From Streptomyces olivochromogenes (GTDB taxonomy: Bacteria; Actinomycetota; Actinomycetes; Streptomycetales; Streptomycetaceae), in the NCBI RefSeq assembly GCF_001514115.1, contig NZ_KQ948454.1, positions 355,400-419,399 of the forward strand: a stretch of DNA of 64,000 nt, written 5' to 3'. Both the position numbers and the translations under genes were made by a program. Positions 40,599 through 49,180 of this stretch are shown one piece after another. The notes beneath the pieces are model-generated. The model worked only from the letters and a program-made list of their open reading frames with translations. It ran no database searches and was not told the origin of the DNA. Numbering within the stretch: the stretch's first letter is position 1; each line of letters begins with the position of its first letter.

Positions 40599-40627
40599 CC
40601 CCCGTTCCCTCCCGGGAGCGGGGGCTT
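40599..40627. terminator. Hairpin terminator after the element's yccF
   Basis: CCCCCGTTCCC and GGGAGCGGGGG pair with one mismatch, followed by CTTT. It lies between yccF (+) and the minus-strand gene at 40631. Confidence 0.6.
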
Positions 40628-40630
40628 TCG

Positions 40631-41197
40631 TCATTTCAGGAACGGGCAACCAACCGCCCTTGCCGACCGGTCAGAAAGTTGGGCGCAAACCCGCTTCTTT
40701 TCCTCTGGCGTCGATGACCTGTCTGAAGCCCAATGTGCGGTCATCAGCACAATTCCAAAAACAAAAGCTAGAATCACACCGAGGACGAAAGTCCTGGCCG
40801 CGTAGACGCTGGGCGACCTGACAGGGAATTGGGCGGAGAGGGTGGGAAGATGCTTCGGCTCGAAGCCCATAAGCGGAGAGCGAAACCGAAATTTAGCTTC
40901 ATCGCCCGGGCCGTCCGCAACGACTGAAATCACAACCTCTTGATTTCCTACGAGCAGACACGGCTCTACTAGCACCCCGCGCTTGGATGCCGGAATTCTG
41001 ACGGTGGGCGGAACACTCGTCGGCGGCTCAGAGGCGACGCTTTTAATCTCGATGATCGTAGCATCGAGTTCAATTTCGATGGGCCTGTTGGGCGGCCTTA
41101 GTAGGCCGGCATCCAGTCGCGCATGGCGGCGACGTCGCCGCCATGCGCGTCGAACCGGTTCCTCCACTCCCAGGCATCGACGCCAAGCGATGGCCAC
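40631..41197 (-). CDS. Hypothetical protein with C-terminal transmembrane helix
   Basis: At most 188 residues; the credible part starts around 41095 (RPIEIELDATIIEIKSVASE), includes IPASKRGVLVEPCLLVGNQE and one transmembrane helix TFVLGVILAFVFGIVLMTAH near the end, then a Cys-rich basic tail. The N-terminal 35 residues run through the 32-bp palindrome and are probably not coding. GC is lower than average in the middle (40700-41000). Function unknown; possibly truncated at its 5' end. Confidence 0.5.
   Translation of the reverse strand: MAIAWRRCLGVEEPVRRAWRRRRRHARLDAGLLRPPNRPIEIELDATIIEIKSVASEPPTSVPPTVRIPASKRGVLVEPCLLVGNQEVVISVVADGPGDEAKFRFRSPLMGFEPKHLPTLSAQFPVRSPSVYAARTFVLGVILAFVFGIVLMTAHWASDRSSTPEEKKRVCAQLSDRSARAVGCPFLK
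41118..41149. repeat. 32-bp perfect palindrome
   Basis: CGCGCATGGCGGCGAC and its exact inverse meet with no spacer, centre between 41133 and 41134. Such a long gapless palindrome would extrude as a cruciform; it is in the element's cargo region, of unknown role. Confidence 0.85.
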
Positions 41198-41798
41198 CGA
41201 GCAAATCGGCCACGCACGCTCGATGCTGGCAGACCCTTGGCCGAGAAGTCCGCGCGTCGACTTGTGCCTAGGCTGCCGGGATTTCTAGAACGCTCGTCGA
41301 GAGGCGCGACCGAACATACTTCTACCGGCACCGTGACCTACTGGAGCGCATCCACGCCGCAGCCGTGACGCGCGTCTGGGTCACACCCCGAGGTAGCTAT
41401 CAGCGGCCCACTCGTGCCTACTGCCGGTCGGTCTTAGCACGGAACCCTGGCGGACCTGTCGGAGCGGCGCCGCCGACCAACCCCGCCCCGTCTCCGGGGC
41501 CCGGGCCGCCTGGTCGACGGTCGATCGCGGATGGGCGGGCGGGCACGGCAAGTCTCCTGGTCGAGCGAGTGATCTTGGTTGTGGACTCGTCGCGTTTCCA
41601 GGAGCCTTGACATGTCGGGCGAACGCAGTGCAGCACAACTCACTGAACATGCAGCCGAGTCGGCAAGGACTCGTCGCAGCCCTCGGCGATGGCGCGCGGC
41701 CCCGCTTCACGGGCCCTCTCGGACCGTCCTCGTCGGCTTCAGTTCGTCGCAGGCCGGGATGGTCGGCCTGGCGGGCGCGAGGGCGGCGTGCGTGTCAT
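41150..41798. other. Gene-free stretch, nothing recognised
   Basis: About 650 bp. A short minus-strand frame ending AWEWRNRFDAHGGDVAAMRD WMPAY (41098-41331) has protein-like residues at its end but no family or start signal; it may be a remnant. Confidence 0.4.
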
Positions 41799-42239
41799 CT
41801 ACGAGTAGGCATCGCAGCTCGGCAAACTAATCCATATACCGTCCTTCTCCATCTCGACCCAGATGGTGTAGTGGTTGCCTTCCGGCAGATCCCCCGTGAC
41901 GGGGCCGGCCGTGTACCCAGCGCTGTGCCCCAGGGTGCTGGCGGTGCGGCCCGTGCTGAGGTGCGCCACCACGCCCCACCCGTCGGCATACGAGTCCGTC
42001 GCATACAGGGCGTCGCCCGGATTGCCGCCGTAGGGGTCCTGGTCGAACAGGGCCAGGCCGACGTAGTGATTGTCCTGGTCGTAGGCGATGGCTTCCCACT
42101 CGCTGGGCGATGTGAGGTGTCTGCACACGGTGTGGAAGGACGTTGCCGCACTCGCGGTGCCGCTTCCAAGTATCGTCGCCGCCGTGGCGAGCAAGGACGC
42201 TGCCGCAAGCGTGGCGGCGATCCTCCTCTTTCGGGCCAT
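41799..42239 (-). CDS. Small secreted protein (hypothetical)
   Basis: 146 residues from ATG 42239. Strong signal peptide: MARKRRIAATLAAASLLATA then ATILGSGTASAATS with cleavage near ASA-A (about residue 32). The mature part (TVCRHLTSPSEWEAIAYDQD, GLALFDQDPYGGNPGDAL, EGNHYTIWVEMEKDGIWISL) has two Cys and looks like a beta-rich extracellular protein. An in-frame ATG 13 codons earlier is less likely as it would bury the basic n-region. No family named. Confidence 0.7.
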   Translation of the reverse strand: MARKRRIAATLAAASLLATAATILGSGTASAATSFHTVCRHLTSPSEWEAIAYDQDNHYVGLALFDQDPYGGNPGDALYATDSYADGWGVVAHLSTGRTASTLGHSAGYTAGPVTGDLPEGNHYTIWVEMEKDGIWISLPSCDAYS

Positions 42240-42558
42240 GTCGGTCTCCCTTGTTTGCAGTTGTTCCTTGCTGTCCATCCATGATCAGCGATGACAGCCG
42301 GAGCGGAGCGTATCTGGCCAGGGCCTCTGTCCGCGAGCCCCGTCGGCTCACTGTCCGCCACCAGCGCAGTACCGGAAGCCTTCGGCGCCCTCTGCACAGC
42401 AGGGCTTCGGCGTAGTCGCGTGGCGTCCGGTTCGTGATTATCCGAGGCCGAGGAGTGCGAGGGGGCGGCGAGGGTCGCGGGCGTTGCGGCGGAGGCCGGC
42501 CGCGATGTTCTTCGCTCTGGAGGAAGTGAAGACGTATTCGACCGATCACCATCGGCCC
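42240..42558. other. Gene-free stretch with a possible transposase remnant
   Basis: About 320 bp. On the minus strand near 42520-42447 a frame reads KNIAAGLRRNARDPRRPLAL then LGLG-stop, which resembles the C-terminus of a Streptomyces transposase; too short to assign. Confidence 0.35.
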
Positions 42559-43338
42559 TCAGCCGCGGGCGCGCCGCGCGGGCTCTTTGTCGGCGGTGAT
42601 CCGGTAGGCGAGTTCGGCACGGTCCGCCCCCACGCGGAGCTCTTCGAGAATCAGCGGGCGGCCGCTGGTGCCGTGCGTGACGCGGGCCAGGTGCAGGATC
42701 GGCGTCGCATCCGGCAGCTGGAGGGCGGTCCGCTCGTCCGGGAGTGGCATGCGGGCGCGGACTGTCTCCGACCACCACAGCTTGTGTCCGGCCTGGGTGA
42801 GAAGCCAGTACGCCGACGCTGGGCGCTGGTCCGGGGCCTCGGCAAGCAACGGGATTTCCTCGGCCACCTCGAACGGGATCAGCGTCCGGTGCATCGCCCG
42901 TGTGCCGCTGGCGGGGTCGGTGAGCAACCGGTCGCAGCCGAAGAGGGCTTCTTCCGCGCCGAGTTCCAGGAGCTGCCCGGTGGCCGTCGTGGTGTGCGAG
43001 CGGTACGGGGTGGGCTCTTCGGCCTCGTCCCAGACGGCGCCGTTGGGCATCACGAAACGCCCCTCGGACGTGCGGCTCACGCGGCGGTCGAGGGTGACGG
43101 AGGGTTGTCCGTCGGAGCGTACGAAGCTGCCCTTGCCGTGCCGCACCTCGATCAGGCCTTCCGCTCGCAGGGCGGCGACGGCGTTGCGGACGGTGGGGCG
43201 GGAGACCTTGTAGCGCTCGATGAGCTGGGCCTCGGAGGGCAGCGGGGCGCCGGGGGCGAACTCGCCCTTCAGGATGGCTTCCCGGATCGCGGCGGCGACC
43301 TGCTGGTAGAGGGCTCCGGGGCGTTGGATCTCCGTCAA
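42559..43338 (-). CDS. GntR-family regulator with UTRA domain
   Basis: 259 residues from TTG 43338 (GAAGG 7 nt upstream). Winged-helix domain at 5-72: ALYQQVAAAIREAILKGEFA, PSEAQLIERYKVSRPTVRNA, GLIEVRHGKGSFV. Effector-binding UTRA domain from about 95 (LLELGAEEALFGCDRLLTDP, RTLIPFEVAEEIPLL, LHLARVTHGTSGRPLILEEL). This HutC-type pairing is usual for Streptomyces conjugative-plasmid repressors. Divergent from the transfer/replication operon; promoter and repeats at 43383-43444 suggest it represses that operon. Confidence 0.88.
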   Translation of the reverse strand: MTEIQRPGALYQQVAAAIREAILKGEFAPGAPLPSEAQLIERYKVSRPTVRNAVAALRAEGLIEVRHGKGSFVRSDGQPSVTLDRRVSRTSEGRFVMPNGAVWDEAEEPTPYRSHTTTATGQLLELGAEEALFGCDRLLTDPASGTRAMHRTLIPFEVAEEIPLLAEAPDQRPASAYWLLTQAGHKLWWSETVRARMPLPDERTALQLPDATPILHLARVTHGTSGRPLILEELRVGADRAELAYRITADKEPARRARG

Positions 43339-43382
43339 CTCGGCACCTTCGGGTTGAAGTCGTAGGCACGTCGCACGCGCGA

Positions 43383-43444
43383 CATCACTCGTCAGCATAA
43401 GTAGTTGACCCCTCGCCGTACAGAGCCGCATAGTCATCACTCGT
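43383..43444 (+). promoter_or_regulatory. Candidate operon promoter flanked by CATCACTCGT repeats
   Basis: TTGACC (43405-43410) and CATAGT (43429-43434) with an 18-bp spacer form a plausible -35/-10 pair. Identical decamers CATCACTCGT lie just upstream (43383-43392) and directly after the -10 (43435-43444), well placed for repression by the divergent GntR protein. Confidence 0.55.
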
Positions 43445-43500
43445 AAGGACAAGTGACGTCTGAATATGTCAGGCGTCCGACTGGCCAAGGAGGCCAAGCA

Positions 43501-43848
43501 ATGCAGTCCATTCCCGTGGACACGGCACGACTGGGCGTACTGCGGTGCGCCATCGCGCCCGAAGCAAAGATCAGCAACTTCGACACACAGGAGGTCAAGA
43601 AGGACCGGGACGGCAACACGATCTACTCCGTGGCCGTCACGGTGCGCCAGGACGGCCGGCGCATCTCCGTCATCGAGATCGCCGTCACCGGTGAGCCGAA
43701 GGGCATCGAGGAAGGACAGATCCTCAAGGTCACCGGACTGACCGCGTTCGCCTGGGCCATGGGCGACCGCCACGGAATCAGCTTCCGCGCCGACGCCATC
43801 ACCCCCGTACCCAGCACTCCCGCGCCGAACAAGACCGGCGGTGCGTGA
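43501..43848 (+). CDS. SCO3933-type plasmid regulatory protein (tentative)
   Basis: 115 residues from ATG 43501 (CAAGGAGG upstream). Starts MQSIPVDTARLGVLRCAIAP, contains a beta-rich core (DRDGNTIYSVAVTVRQDGRR, IEEGQILKVTGLTAFAWAMG) and a Pro-rich tail. Resembles the small protein that precedes the ftsK/traSA gene in pSAM2- and pIJ101-like elements, annotated SCO3933 family. First gene of the operon; TGATG overlap with the next. Confidence 0.75.
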   Translation: MQSIPVDTARLGVLRCAIAPEAKISNFDTQEVKKDRDGNTIYSVAVTVRQDGRRISVIEIAVTGEPKGIEEGQILKVTGLTAFAWAMGDRHGISFRADAITPVPSTPAPNKTGGA

Positions 43849-45149
43849 TGGGACCGATCGCACTCTCCTTCGGACTCGCCGCGCTCGCGTGGGTGCTCGT
43901 CGTCGGTGACCTGCTGCGCCGGCACCGTCCGGCCTGGCACTGGTACCTCGCCGGATACCCGCTGACGGCCTGCCGGGTGGTGTTCACCTGGCGCAAGATC
44001 GCGATGCTCAACGACCTCTCCGTATCGCGGCGTCCGCCCCGCGGACTGCTCGGGGACCTGGTCGTCAAGGGCGACCCGCTGCGGCCGGTGACTCCGCGGC
44101 TCTCCTTCCCGCGAGCCAACCGCATGGGACTGACCGCGACCGTGCGCCTGCACGCGGGCCAGACCCCCGCGACCTACATGAAAGCGGCGGACGCCTTGGT
44201 ACACGCCTGGAAGGTCCATGCCGTGCGGGTCACCTCGCCGGAACGCGGCCTCGTGCTCCTGACGGCAACCGCCAGTGATCCGCTGGCCCGGCCCGGCTTA
44301 GCCTCGGCACCCGCCGCGCTCCTGTCCGCACTCATCGGAGTCCTGGAGAACGGCGCCGCGTGGGTCATGGACCTGCGGATCGTCCCGCACTGGCTCATCG
44401 CGGGCGCCACCCGGTCCGGCAAATCCACCCTGCTGGCCCGACTGATCACTCAACTCGCTCCGCAGCCCGTCGCCCTGGTCGGCATCGACTGCAAGGGCGG
44501 CATGGAACTCGGCCTCTTCGCCGACCGGCTGAGCACCCTGACGACATGCCGCCGTGAGGCGGTCGCGGTGCTGGCCGCGCTGGTCGACGACATGCAGGAC
44601 CGCATGCGTGCCTGCCGCGCGGCGGGGGTCCGCTCCATCTGGGAGCTCCCGGAGACGCTGCGGCCCGTGCCGGTCGTGGTGATCGTCGACGAACTCGCGG
44701 AGCTCTACCTGTCCGACGGCCGACGCGAGAGCAAGGCAGAAGCCGAACAGTGCTCCACCCTCCTACTCCGCCTGGCCCAGCTCGGTGCCGCGCTCGGCAT
44801 GCACCTGGTCGTCGCCGGCCAACGCGTCGGCTCGGATCTCGGCCCTGGCGTCACCGCCCTGCGGGCGCAGCTCGGCGGCCGGATCTGCCACCGCGTCAAC
44901 GACCCCGCCACGGCAGAAATGACCCTCGGGGATCTCAACAAGGACGCCGTCGTCGTCGCCCAATCGATCACCGCAGAGGAACAGGGCGTGGCCGTGTGTA
45001 CCGGCCCGGACGGCGGCTGGAGCCGAGCCCGCTCCCACCTGACAACCACTGAAGAGGCCATGGCCACAGCCCGGAAGCACGCCGCCATGACACCCGAACT
45101 GCCCGCCGTAGACCGTGCCCTCGCGGCGCTCGAAGGAGGCTCTCAGTGA
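43848..45149 (+). CDS. FtsK/SpoIIIE-type translocase (TraSA-like)
   Basis: 433 residues from ATG 43848 overlapping the previous stop. One N-terminal membrane helix (GLAALAWVLVVGDLL), linker, then Walker A GATRSGKS (186-193), LVGIDCKGGMELG, Walker B PVVVIVDELAEL (274-285) and AGQRVGSDLGPGVTALRAQL. Shorter than the translocase of the tRNA-Tyr element and of a different subfamily, resembling TraSA of pSAM2. It should pump double-stranded element DNA between hyphae. Followed by an overlapping small membrane protein gene. Confidence 0.9.
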   Translation: MGPIALSFGLAALAWVLVVGDLLRRHRPAWHWYLAGYPLTACRVVFTWRKIAMLNDLSVSRRPPRGLLGDLVVKGDPLRPVTPRLSFPRANRMGLTATVRLHAGQTPATYMKAADALVHAWKVHAVRVTSPERGLVLLTATASDPLARPGLASAPAALLSALIGVLENGAAWVMDLRIVPHWLIAGATRSGKSTLLARLITQLAPQPVALVGIDCKGGMELGLFADRLSTLTTCRREAVAVLAALVDDMQDRMRACRAAGVRSIWELPETLRPVPVVVIVDELAELYLSDGRRESKAEAEQCSTLLLRLAQLGAALGMHLVVAGQRVGSDLGPGVTALRAQLGGRICHRVNDPATAEMTLGDLNKDAVVVAQSITAEEQGVAVCTGPDGGWSRARSHLTTTEEAMATARKHAAMTPELPAVDRALAALEGGSQ

Positions 45150-45343
45150 TCAGCTCCGGTACCGCCGTGTCCCTCGTGGTCCTCCTCGGGATCATCACCA
45201 TCCTCCTGGTGCGCTCCCGGAACGTGCGCGCGTGGGAAGCGTTCTGCATCGCCCTCTTCGGCATGTACCTCGGCCAGACCCCGGTCAGCCTCACGATCAA
45301 CGGCTTCCTGACCTGGGTGCTGAGCGGCTTCTCCCACTTCTAG
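45146..45343 (+). CDS. Small two-helix membrane protein (Spd-like)
   Basis: 65 residues from GTG 45146 overlapping the ftsK stop (GTGA). Two hydrophobic segments (TAVSLVVLLGIITILLV and FCIALFGMYLGQTPVSLTIN GFLTWVL). Position and size fit the spread proteins of Streptomyces plasmids. Confidence 0.7.
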   Translation: MISSGTAVSLVVLLGIITILLVRSRNVRAWEAFCIALFGMYLGQTPVSLTINGFLTWVLSGFSHF

Positions 45344-45365
45344 ACCGGCAGGAAGGACGTACGCC

Positions 45366-45479
45366 ATGCCCATGCCCCGCGTGAGGTGCCCCCACTGCAA
45401 GGGCGACGGAGCCCGCAAATCCTGGACCGGACGGCTTCACCGCTGCCGCGTCTGCCGGGGCTCCGGAACCATCCGCTGA
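45366..45479 (+). CDS. 37-residue double-CxxC zinc-finger peptide
   Basis: MPMPRVRCPHCKGDGARKSW then TGRLHRCRVCRGSGTIR. Two CxxC pairs, each followed by xGxG (CPHCKGDG, CRVCRGSG), i.e. one DnaJ-type zinc-finger unit. GGAAGGA 10 nt upstream. A common tiny gene between ftsK and rep in Streptomyces elements. Confidence 0.75.
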   Translation: MPMPRVRCPHCKGDGARKSWTGRLHRCRVCRGSGTIR

Positions 45480-45517
45480 CCTCGCAAGCACCCCCGACCA
45501 CGCAAGGAGTGATCCCC

Positions 45518-47004
45518 ATGGACGACTGCGCGCCACCAACCACCACCCGTGCCGCTTCGGCGGCTCACCCCGGAAGGTCACCACCATCACACCCGAGTCA
45601 TCCTCGGCTGACAGGCGCGCCGCCCTCGGCCGCGCGGCGCGCCTGCGTCAGCTCTCCGAAACCGACCGTGACGCCATCCGCATCGCCCAAGACCCGAAGT
45701 TCGCCCGCTGGCTGGAGCAGATCACAGCAACGGGCGGCTGCGCCCACCCGGTCCATCTCTCCGGCTCGACCACCACCCTGGACGGGACAACCGGCGAGAT
45801 CCTCCACCACTACGACACCCGCACCGAACCCGGCGAACGGCTCCTCGTCCGCTGCCGCAACAGACGCGCAACCGTCTGCGCACCCTGCTCCCGACTCCAC
45901 GCAGGCGACACGTTCCACCTCGTCCGCGCGGGCCTGATCGGCGGCAAGAACGTCCCCGCCACGGTCCGCCATCGCCCCCGGCTCTTCGTCACCCTCACCG
46001 CCCCGTCCTTCGGGCCCGTGCACCGCACTGGGGAACGCTGCCGCCCTCGTCGCGACCGCGGACGGTGCGAGCACGATCGGCCCCTCGGCTGCGGCACCAC
46101 CCACGACACGAACAATGCCCTCGTCGGGCAACCCCTCTGCGCCGACTGCTACGACTACCCGGCGCACGTCCTCTGGCACGCACACGCAGGCAAGCTCTGG
46201 GACCGCTTCGTCATCGGCGTCCGGCGCCAACTCGCCTCCTCGGCTGGCCTCGTACAGTCCCGATTCGCCGATCACGCCCGGCTGTCCTTCGCACGGATCG
46301 CGGAGTACCAAAGGCGTGCGGCAGTCCACGTGCACGCCGTGGTCCGCCTCGACGGCCCGGACGGACCGAACGACGAACCCCCGGCCTGGGGCACGGCTGA
46401 CCGACTTGCCGATGCGGTGCGAGCATCCGCACAACGAGTCATGGTCCGCACGCCCTACAGCGCTGCCGTCGGTGAACTCGCCCTGCGCTGGGGCGTACAG
46501 GTCGACGCTCGTCCGATTCGCGCCGACACCGACGGGCCTGGCGACGACACCGTAGCCGCGTACGTAGCCAAGTACGTCACCAAGGGAGCACACGAGACAG
46601 GCGCCGGCACCGACTACCGGCTCACTACCTGGGACGACATCGACTTGGCACGCGTCACCGACCATGTACGGGCACTCATGCGCACCTGTTGGCGCCTCGG
46701 CGGCCTACCCGAGTACGCGCCCATGCAACTGCGCACCTGGGCCCACACCCTCGGCTACCGCGGCCACATCCTCACCAAATCCCGCGCCTACTCGACTACG
46801 TACGCCGCACTGCGCGCCGACCGAGCGGAGCACCACGGGCAGGAAACCATTCCCAGCAGCGTCGCGGATGCACATTGGCGCTACGTCGGCTCAGGCCACT
46901 CCCCCGGAGCTGCGTTACTCGCCGCTGGCATCGCCGAAGATCTGGCCACCAGCCGTGAGTTCGCACAAGAGGCGGCAACCGACCGAGGCGGGTGCAGTGC
47001 CTGA
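45518..47004 (+). CDS. Rolling-circle replication initiator (Rep, HUH type) with apparent frameshift near its start
   Basis: From about 45590 the frame that ends at 47004 reads a full Rep: RLRQLSETDRDAIRIAQDPK, GGCAHPVHLSGSTTT, CRNRRATVCAPCSRLHAGDT, LFVTLTAPSFGPVHRTG, the HUH motif AVHVHAVVRLDG, and the catalytic-tyrosine motif VAAYVAKYVTKG. The only good start, ATG 45518 with AAGGAG 9 nt upstream, is in another frame, and the Rep frame itself has no ATG, GTG or TTG before GTG 46018. Either a 1-2 base indel lies between 45520 and about 45590, or initiation is unusual (a CTG at 45526 is in frame). Family normally 450-480 residues. Confidence 0.75.
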
Positions 47005-47200
47005 CACCAAGGTCATATGGACTCCAGACAAGACACTCTCGCCGGCCGAGCGGGTGCGACTCCTGCGGATTCTGTTCGGACCGCGTGCACAACGCAGGAA
47101 TGTCAGGAACTCCGACGATGTGTCATATCCCGCAGATACCATCGGAGTTGACAGAAACGCCCCGGCAGCGGCTGGCACCGCCCCGGGGCTGGCCGACTGA
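46997..47200 (+). CDS. Small hypothetical protein before the integrase (possible excision factor)
   Basis: 67 residues from GTG 46997, overlapping the end of rep. VPDTKVIWTPDKTLSPAERV, RLLRILFGPRAQRRNVRNSD. Helical, basic, with a weak helix-turn-helix look. Its placement just before a serine integrase would suit a recombination directionality factor, but there is no sequence support for that. Confidence 0.5.
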   Translation: MPDTKVIWTPDKTLSPAERVRLLRILFGPRAQRRNVRNSDDVSYPADTIGVDRNAPAAAGTAPGLAD

Positions 47201-47212
47201 TTGGGAGTCGAC

Positions 47213-49180
47213 ATGTCCAATGTAAGCACACCCCTGTCCTCAGCTTTCGAGACTGGTGTTCGGGCGACTGGCACACGCGCACTGCGCGCCGTCGACTATC
47301 TGCGGGTCTCCACCGAGGAACAGAAAAAGGGCTACGGCGTTGCCAGGCAGAGCCGGAAGACCCTCCGCCACATCGCGCTCAAGCAGTGGACGCACATCGC
47401 GACCTACAAGGACGAGGGCGTCTCTGGCTCCCTGGAAGCGGCGGATCGTGGTGACCTGAAGCGTCTGATGGAGAGCGCACAGCAGACCCCACGCCCCTTC
47501 GACATCGTGGTCGTGCCGGACGGCCGTGTGATCGGTCGCAAGGGCCGTGCCTTCTGGCGGTGGGTCTGGGCCCTTGAAGACATCGGGGTGTACGTCGCTG
47601 TCGTCGCCGACGACTACGACAACACCACGACCGAAGGGCGCAAGAAGATGCGCCGTGACGCCGACTACGCCGAGACAGAGTGGGAGACGATCCGCGACCG
47701 CACTCAGGGCGGCTTGCAGGAAAAGGCCGAACTGACACCGGCCGCGCACATCGGCGGGCGTCCGCCGTACGGCTACCGCATCGCCAACAAGGGGACCCCC
47801 GGCTCATACCTGGTGATCGACGAGGACGAGGCGGAGATCATCCGGCATGTGTACGACCTGGTCGTCGGTGAAGGGCTCAACCTTCGCAAGGCCACCATCC
47901 GTCTCATCGCCGAAGGGGTCACAGCGCGTTCCGGCAAGACATGGACGCGCGACAACCTCCGCGATCGCATCATGTCGACGCCTGTCCTCGACGGCGTACT
48001 CGTCTTCCGCGGAAAGCACGCCAGTACCGATGAGAACGGCAATCCCATCTGGGGCGACTCCGTACGGATTGACCTGCCTCGGATCCTGACCGAGGAACAG
48101 AGCGCAGAGCTTCGGCGCAAGGTCGCCGAAACAGCGAAGCAGAGCAGTGGGCAGCGGTGGTTCTATCCGCTGAGCGGTCGGCTCCTGGGCCTTTGCGGAA
48201 AGACATATTCGGGGATCAGCTTCACCCCAACACGGGAGGGCGCTCGGTTCTACCGATGCTCCGGCAACGCGCCCAAAGACCCTAGCCAGAAGTCCTGTGG
48301 CTGCTCGCGCATCGACGCCAACGCGCTTGAGAAGCATGTGTGGAGGCGCGTCACCGAGATCGCAAGCGATAGCGAAAAACTCCAGGCGTTGGCTGCCGAA
48401 TGGATCGGGATGGCTGAAGGGGACACCACTGCCCTGGTCGACCGGATCGCAGCCCTTGACCACCAGATCGAGGGTATGAACGCATCGATCACGGCCGTCA
48501 TCGTCGCATCAGCCAAGCAAAGCAAGTCAGCCGAGGCTATTGAAACGGCTACAGCCGTTCTGAACGACGAACTCCAACAGCTTCAGAACCTGCGCGACGA
48601 GGCGGCCGAATGGCTCGCGGAGATGGAGGAGTCCGACCGGCAGGCCCGGGATCTCATCGCGCTGGCAAGCATGGCGAAGAAGTCGTTCCCGGACATGGCC
48701 CCGGAGCAGCAAGCGGCCATCTTGTCCATGCTGGAACTAAAGGTCACGATCACGGGTCCGGTGCCCGACGATCGGCGCGGCGGCGTCCCCTGCACCGTTC
48801 GTGCCTGGCACGCCGCTGCTGGCCTCGGTATCCCTGCTGCCGCGCTCTCCGACGAGGAGTGGGCAAAGGTCGCTCCCCTACTCCCCAAGGGGCGCCGGGG
48901 CACCGTTCGCCGATCCGTGGATGCCATCTTCTACAAGGCGCGCACTGGCAAGTCCTGGCCCGTTGTGATCAAGGAAACCGGCGCCACCATCCAGGCTTCG
49001 AAGCACTTCAACACCTGGACGTCCGACGACACCTGGAGCCGTGTGTGCGCTGCCCTGGCGGACGTGGAACAGGTCCCTCTCCCGGAGCTTCAGCTACTGC
49101 CCTCGATGGTCATCGAAGGACGGGTCGACCCGAGCGCGATGCTGAACGCAGAAGAACGATCCCGAAGGGGATGCCGATGA
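47213..49180 (+). CDS. int: Large serine integrase with C-terminal IS5-transposase-like (DUF4096) domain
   Basis: 655 residues from ATG 47213 (GGGAG 5 nt upstream). Resolvase catalytic domain with nucleophile Ser33 in VDYLRVSTEEQ and DIVVVPDGRVIGRKGRAFWR; recombinase domain with GGRPPYGYRI and LNLRKATIRLIAEGVTARSG; zinc-ribbon region GLCGKTYSGISF...RCSG...SCGCSRI; long coiled coil (470-520). Unusually, residues 545-618 (LSDEEWAKVAPLLPKGRRGT, SVDAIFYKARTGKSWPVV, FNTWTSDDTWSRV) match the N-terminal domain of IS5-family transposases. The last codons and the stop lie in host yccF DNA at the element boundary. Confidence 0.92.
   Translation: MSNVSTPLSSAFETGVRATGTRALRAVDYLRVSTEEQKKGYGVARQSRKTLRHIALKQWTHIATYKDEGVSGSLEAADRGDLKRLMESAQQTPRPFDIVVVPDGRVIGRKGRAFWRWVWALEDIGVYVAVVADDYDNTTTEGRKKMRRDADYAETEWETIRDRTQGGLQEKAELTPAAHIGGRPPYGYRIANKGTPGSYLVIDEDEAEIIRHVYDLVVGEGLNLRKATIRLIAEGVTARSGKTWTRDNLRDRIMSTPVLDGVLVFRGKHASTDENGNPIWGDSVRIDLPRILTEEQSAELRRKVAETAKQSSGQRWFYPLSGRLLGLCGKTYSGISFTPTREGARFYRCSGNAPKDPSQKSCGCSRIDANALEKHVWRRVTEIASDSEKLQALAAEWIGMAEGDTTALVDRIAALDHQIEGMNASITAVIVASAKQSKSAEAIETATAVLNDELQQLQNLRDEAAEWLAEMEESDRQARDLIALASMAKKSFPDMAPEQQAAILSMLELKVTITGPVPDDRRGGVPCTVRAWHAAAGLGIPAAALSDEEWAKVAPLLPKGRRGTVRRSVDAIFYKARTGKSWPVVIKETGATIQASKHFNTWTSDDTWSRVCAALADVEQVPLPELQLLPSMVIEGRVDPSAMLNAEERSRRGCR

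Larger units (their letters stand above)
39975..49165. mobile_element. pSAM2-like integrative element with serine integrase, inserted in yccF (about 9.2 kb)
   Basis: Both ends fall in a 16-bp related segment of yccF (CGATGCCAAACGGGAT at 39967-39982 and CGATCCCGAAGGGGAT at 49157-49172). The contents are GntR regulator, FtsK-type translocase, small membrane and zinc-finger proteins, HUH Rep and a large serine recombinase at the extreme end. It also carries an intact yccF homologue. Exact crossover bases cannot be fixed. Confidence 0.82.

Noticed and set aside
42447..42520. Possible transposase C-terminal remnant (RRNARDPRRPLALLGLG then stop)
   Set aside because: Only about 25 residues; resemblance is from memory and could be chance. 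No inverted repeats or target duplications were found around it.
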